A program made the position numbers and the translations under genes. A DNA stretch of 23,287 nucleotides from the IMG/VR virus record IMGVR_UViG_3300043436_000007, positions 1 through 23,287 of that record; one strand, written 5' to 3'. The notes under the pieces are model-generated. The model saw nothing but the letters and a program-made list of their open reading frames with translations, was not told the origin of the DNA and searched no databases. Below are positions 20,250-23,287 of this stretch, piece after piece. The stretch comes from a virus. Each line of letters starts with the position of its first letter. Position 1 is the stretch's first letter.

Positions 20250-21024
20250 ATTTGATTGTAGCGTGGAACATCTTTTCTACCTTCTGTCTGTAGGCAGTGT
20301 CTGTTTTATATCTAGGATCGTTAACCATTTGATAGAGCTCGTCCTTGCTTGGAGCACCTTCCAAAGGTGCGCTCTGTGTTGGCACCCTGCCCTCGTAGGC
20401 CTCTCTGACTTTCATCAAAGCTGTGATGCCCCTGGCTGTGCCACCCATGATCTTAAACTCTTCAAAGTCATCCTTTGACCACACGCCCTTGTTGACCAGG
20501 CCGCGTGCCCAGTCCACCATGCCGTTGACTATGGCGCCACCGTTGGGTCCTAGCTGCTTCATCTCTGCAGCTGGGTCAATCATGTCGCCTTGCATGAGCT
20601 CTTTGGCTTGTGTCTGCAGGTTGCCGACCAGGTCGTCAAAGGCAGTCTGGGATAGTCCATTGTCTTTTGCCCAGCTGGAGAGAGTGGTCGCCATGGGGTT
20701 GGTTTCGGCTTCCTCTCCAAATACTTTTAGATCGTATTTGCCGTCAGCTGGTGCCTTGTGTTTGCCTTGGCTAATTTGCTTGCGCAGATCTGTCCAGCTC
20801 TTGGCTATGCCTTCTAAGTCTGGCTCGTTTTCGTCCTTCCGCCAGAAGTTCTCTGGCCAGTAGTCGGGTCTCTCTAGAGGATCCTCTGGCGCTGGAGCGC
20901 TTGGGTCTGCAGCCTTGTGGTCGATCTCGACCGACTGCGGGTTAATTGTCTTGGCTTCGTCACTTGCTTGCACGTTGTCAAGTAGGCCGGATGTACCGGG
21001 CTCGACTGTTGCTGTGTCTGTCAT
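20248..21024 (-). CDS. Scaffolding (capsid assembly) protein
   Basis: A 258-residue acidic protein located between portal and capsid, the standard place for a podovirus scaffold. It has a disordered N-terminus, then the block 'RPDYWPENFWRKDENEPDL' (about residues 52-70), a pattern I know from T7-like scaffold proteins, and a 'GKYDLKVF' segment. Helical regions follow, ending in a basic C-terminal helix (Y-R-Q-K-V-E-K-M-F) suited to binding the inner capsid surface. No protease motif is seen. The start shares ATGA with the upstream gene. A hairpin and a terminator follow its stop. Confidence 0.85.
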   Translation of the reverse strand: MTDTATVEPGTSGLLDNVQASDEAKTINPQSVEIDHKAADPSAPAPEDPLERPDYWPENFWRKDENEPDLEGIAKSWTDLRKQISQGKHKAPADGKYDLKVFGEEAETNPMATTLSSWAKDNGLSQTAFDDLVGNLQTQAKELMQGDMIDPAAEMKQLGPNGGAIVNGMVDWARGLVNKGVWSKDDFEEFKIMGGTARGITALMKVREAYEGRVPTQSAPLEGAPSKDELYQMVNDPRYKTDTAYRQKVEKMFHATIK

Positions 21025-21284
21025 AGTTTCCTTGCTGTGTTAATCCGTACCTCGATGTCCCGCACCACTGTTCTCTGCCCTTCAGCAAAGAAAGCGTGTG
21101 AGGGGTCTGTGCCCGGCACGGCGATGGGCACATTCACATACATGTATTTAAGCCACTGGAGTAGCTTCTGGCCATCCTCAGAGCTAAACACCCGCAGGGT
21201 TAGCCTGGCAAGATCTTCTCTCTTTTGGTCAACATCTCGGATGTCACTGTTCTGGCCAATGGCGTCTAGTTCGTCCCAGCTCAT
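21021..21284 (-). CDS. Bbp19-like small protein between portal and scaffold
   Basis: The 87-residue product contains V-F-S-S-E-D-G-Q-K-L-L-Q-W-L (about residues 32-45) followed by F-A-E-G-Q-R-T-V-V-R-D-I (about 66-77). This spacing resembles the small Bbp19-type protein encoded beside the portal in Bordetella phage BPP-1 and many related podoviruses. That is a recalled family likeness, not a database result. Function is unknown; a head-assembly role fits its place. It overlaps both neighbours by ATGA-type junctions. Confidence 0.6.
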   Translation of the reverse strand: MSWDELDAIGQNSDIRDVDQKREDLARLTLRVFSSEDGQKLLQWLKYMYVNVPIAVPGTDPSHAFFAEGQRTVVRDIEVRINTARKL

Positions 21285-22900
21285 TGCATAGCCCCTTCTG
21301 GTGCGGGTAGAGCCTGCATGCCGGCACCAGCTTGGGCTTGCATGGCCATGGCCTGTGCGATAGCTTGCTGCTGCTGCTGGTTCTTCATCTCTTCCATAAG
21401 CACGGCACGCTCGGCTGCGGTGTTTCTCACAGCTGCTGGCACTCCTAGCTTGTCGGCTAGGTAGTCCACCAGCACATCTGTCTTAATAGCTAGCTGGCCA
21501 TCGGTGCCCAGGCTCTGGCTAATCTGCATGTACTGCATGATGGAGTTAACCTCCTCCATGTTCTGAGCCATAGCAAGCGGAGCCACTGGGGTTACCTTGA
21601 CCTCTAGCCCATTCACACGCAAAGGCATGTCAATCAGTCCACGCTCGTCCATCACTTCCAATATCTTGGCAGTCACTGGAATCATGGTCTCATTGATTAG
21701 GCGACCAAAGGCAGAGCCCAGGTTCTGAGCCAGCTCCTTCATGCGCTCGACAATCTCTGTGGCAGAGCGAGCGCTCATGTTGTCAGGTGGTAGCGACTCA
21801 TCTAGCAAGATCCGCTTGATACTTTGCGTCATGTCGTTGATCACTAGCTGGCTGACGTTGAAGTCACCAGAGCGGGGCAGGGCTAGCAGGGCTGGGCCTT
21901 GTGCGCCACCATTGCGCGCAACAGGGATGATGGCACCAGGCACTATCTTGACTGTGTTGGGGTTTAACACTCCATCATCGGCGGCGGTATAGACCCCGGC
22001 CACAGCAAGCGATGCGTTCTTGAGCAGCAGCTCCTTAACCTTGTTTAGCGTCTTGATGTCTGGCAGCGCAGTCATCAACGGTCCACGCCCATAGATCTCG
22101 CCTGCTACCTTCATGTAGCGAGAGATCACCCAAGGGCTCATCTTCCTGCGGCGGTAGACAATCTCTGTCTTAGATACCTTGTCAATAACGTGGTAGCAGT
22201 AGTCGCCACGCTTGTAGTCATAGATGGTGGCCTCTAGCAGCTCTACGTCATCGGTAGGCTTGTTCTCAATGCGGCGCTTTAGATCGTCTGATATCTCAGC
22301 ATCTGGCCACTGGCGCTGGATAGACTCACCCTTCATGCGCATGCGACGGTAGACGTTGTCTACTTGGCCATTAGCGCCTTCTTCGTAGCTAACCAGGAAG
22401 AGAGGCACAGGGATAAAGTTCAGCGGCTGCACATCGTCACCAGGCTGCACCATCATGCAGGCCGTGCCAACTGCTAGGTCTAGCAAGAACTCACCCATGG
22501 CAATGTCAAAGTTGCTCTGGTTGAGCATGGTAAACATCTTGTCTTGGTAGACCTCAAGGATCGCTTGGGCTTGTTGCTTCTGCTCTGGTGGTATATCAGA
22601 GCCAGCCTCTAGCTTTGCCCACTTACGCTGTGGTGGGAACACAACAGACTGCAGCCGATTGGCAAAGCGCTGTGTGGAGTTGATGGCGGTCGAGTCAAAG
22701 ACGCGCTGCATCTTCTTGGAGCCCACAGCGCCGCCTTCCCACACACCGTAGAGCTGGCGCTGGGGTAGGGCAAACTCATAGGCGTCTTGATACAGCTGCT
22801 GGAACTCGTCCTTCTTTGCTTGGGCTGTGGCCTGCCGCTTTAAGATCTGCTCTGGTGTTAGGCGCATGCCGCCAGACGGGTTGTTTTTTTCGTATTCCAT
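21281..22900 (-). CDS. Head-to-tail connector, portal protein
   Basis: The frame is open to 22969, but the start is set at the ATG at 22900, which has AAGGA 7 bases upstream and gives 539 residues beginning M-E-Y-E-K-N. The product is a T7-type head-to-tail connecting protein, the dodecameric ring through which DNA is packaged and ejected. Family features include the N-terminal helical segment with Y-Q-D-A-Y-E-F-A-L-P-Q-R (about 37-48), V-F-D-S-T-A-I-N-S-T-Q-R-F-A (67-80), L-Q-S-V-V-F-P-P-Q-R-K-W, and the late G-S-A-F-G-R-L block. The C-terminus is Gln/Ala-rich (Q-Q-Q-Q-Q-A-I-A-Q-A-M-A). Length agrees with the family (about 510-560). Confidence 0.93.
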   Translation of the reverse strand: MEYEKNNPSGGMRLTPEQILKRQATAQAKKDEFQQLYQDAYEFALPQRQLYGVWEGGAVGSKKMQRVFDSTAINSTQRFANRLQSVVFPPQRKWAKLEAGSDIPPEQKQQAQAILEVYQDKMFTMLNQSNFDIAMGEFLLDLAVGTACMMVQPGDDVQPLNFIPVPLFLVSYEEGANGQVDNVYRRMRMKGESIQRQWPDAEISDDLKRRIENKPTDDVELLEATIYDYKRGDYCYHVIDKVSKTEIVYRRRKMSPWVISRYMKVAGEIYGRGPLMTALPDIKTLNKVKELLLKNASLAVAGVYTAADDGVLNPNTVKIVPGAIIPVARNGGAQGPALLALPRSGDFNVSQLVINDMTQSIKRILLDESLPPDNMSARSATEIVERMKELAQNLGSAFGRLINETMIPVTAKILEVMDERGLIDMPLRVNGLEVKVTPVAPLAMAQNMEEVNSIMQYMQISQSLGTDGQLAIKTDVLVDYLADKLGVPAAVRNTAAERAVLMEEMKNQQQQQAIAQAMAMQAQAGAGMQALPAPEGAMQ

Positions 22901-22901
22901 A

Positions 22902-23225
22902 TCAATCCTTTTGCAATTCGTACTTCTGCAACATGTTGCGTCCCTTGGCCGCGAGCCTAGCTGCTGCACCTGCAGTGCGTGGTGGCGACTCGCCCCATGC
23001 GTTGGCTGCGAGCGCTAGCCTGGTTGGCTTGCCCTTGTCGTCTACCAGTGGGCCGCTAGGGTTGGTATAGAACCGAGTCAGGAAAGATCCTTTACGACGC
23101 AGTGCTTGGCCTGCAGGGCTCTTGTCTTTGACACCAGGCTGCAGGTTCTTGCTTTCACCGGAGCTCTCAAACTTGCGCCGACCGGCCTCGGTCAACCCAC
23201 CCTCTGGATCTTTGTACTTGCTCAC
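22902..23225 (-). CDS. Small basic phage protein, DUF6321-like
   Basis: The 107-residue product starts with GTG overlapping the stop of the previous gene (GTGA). It is basic, with G-G-L-T-E-A-G-R-R-K-F near the start, R-R-K-G-S-F-L-T-R-F-Y in the middle, and the well-conserved-looking block 'NPSGPLVDDKGKPTRLALAA' followed by N-A-W-G-E. I recall this pattern as the DUF6321 type found in aquatic phages upstream of portal genes; the number is from memory. No function is established. Ends one base before the portal ATG. Confidence 0.65.
   Translation of the reverse strand: MSKYKDPEGGLTEAGRRKFESSGESKNLQPGVKDKSPAGQALRRKGSFLTRFYTNPSGPLVDDKGKPTRLALAANAWGESPPRTAGAAARLAAKGRNMLQKYELQKD
22906..22910 (-). 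promoter_or_regulatory. Ribosome binding site deciding the portal start
   Basis: The minus strand reads AAGGA then TTGAT then ATG at 22900. The upstream in-frame start at 22969 would lie inside the preceding gene. Confidence 0.6.
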
Positions 23226-23287
23226 TTCTTGTCTCGCGCTGCAGCCATGTTGTCTACCAAGTTGGGATAGGGGCGGCCAGCCTTGGC
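23222..23287 (-). CDS. C-terminal end of an unknown protein (partial)
   Basis: A minus-strand frame enters from the right edge and stops with TGA at 23222-23224, giving 21 residues (A-K-A-G-R-P-Y-P-N-L-V-D-N-M, then A-A-A-R-D-K-K). The stop overlaps the GTG start of the next gene, as at other junctions here. Too short to assign; in this position it could be a small head gene or the end of a packaging gene. Confidence 0.5.
   Translation of the reverse strand, partial: AKAGRPYPNLVDNMAAARDKK

Overview
The window is a contiguous piece of a tailed phage genome with a short-tailed (podovirus, T7-like) virion module. Most genes lie on the minus strand, so virion assembly order reads from high to low coordinates. 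Head-to-tail connector (portal), scaffold, capsid, tail tubular proteins A and B, three to four ejection proteins and a T7-type tail fibre occur in the classic order. The host is Gram-negative, because the phage carries an inner-membrane/outer-membrane spanin pair plus a GH19 endolysin. The glycine-rich fibre, the small Trp-rich and Cys-rich accessory proteins and the lack of any bacterial gene fit an uncultured aquatic podovirus. The exact host cannot be named from the sequence. No RNA polymerase, integrase, terminase or tRNA is visible in this window.

Layout: 1-1224 (plus strand) is the end of an early/DNA-metabolism operon: the tail of an unknown gene, a small unknown protein and a RecT-family annealing protein. 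It collides tail to tail with the late operon, and the two stop codons overlap inside a short palindrome. 1221-4014 (minus) is the lysis and envelope module: endolysin, Rz with Rz1 embedded, a two-helix holin candidate, a Cys-rich lipoprotein and several one-helix membrane proteins, all tightly overlapped. 4007-8031 holds small fibre-associated proteins and the 937-residue tail fibre. 8071-15612 encodes the ejection (internal virion) proteins, 15616-18446 the tail tube, 18519-19651 a putative decoration protein and the major capsid protein. 20248-23287 holds scaffold, a Bbp19-like protein, portal, a small unknown protein and the end of a further gene.

The only long non-coding stretch, about 600 bases at 19652-20247 between scaffold and capsid, is the most unusual part. 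It holds, in minus-strand order, a hairpin on the scaffold stop, a strong intrinsic terminator, a TATAAT-like box, an approximately 105-base element that folds into two stems whose loop regions can pair through 7 bases and that ends in a second intrinsic terminator, several further hairpins, three C-rich repeats, and a sigma70-like promoter with a perfect TTGACA about 140 bases before the capsid gene. I read this as a candidate phage small RNA gene followed by an independent capsid promoter.

Working together: scaffold and capsid build the prohead on the portal; tubular proteins A and B and the fibre form the tail; the internal proteins are ejected to span the envelope; the lysis cassette then opens inner membrane, wall and outer membrane. 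Pervasive ATGA, TAATG and TGATG junctions imply translational coupling along the late transcript.
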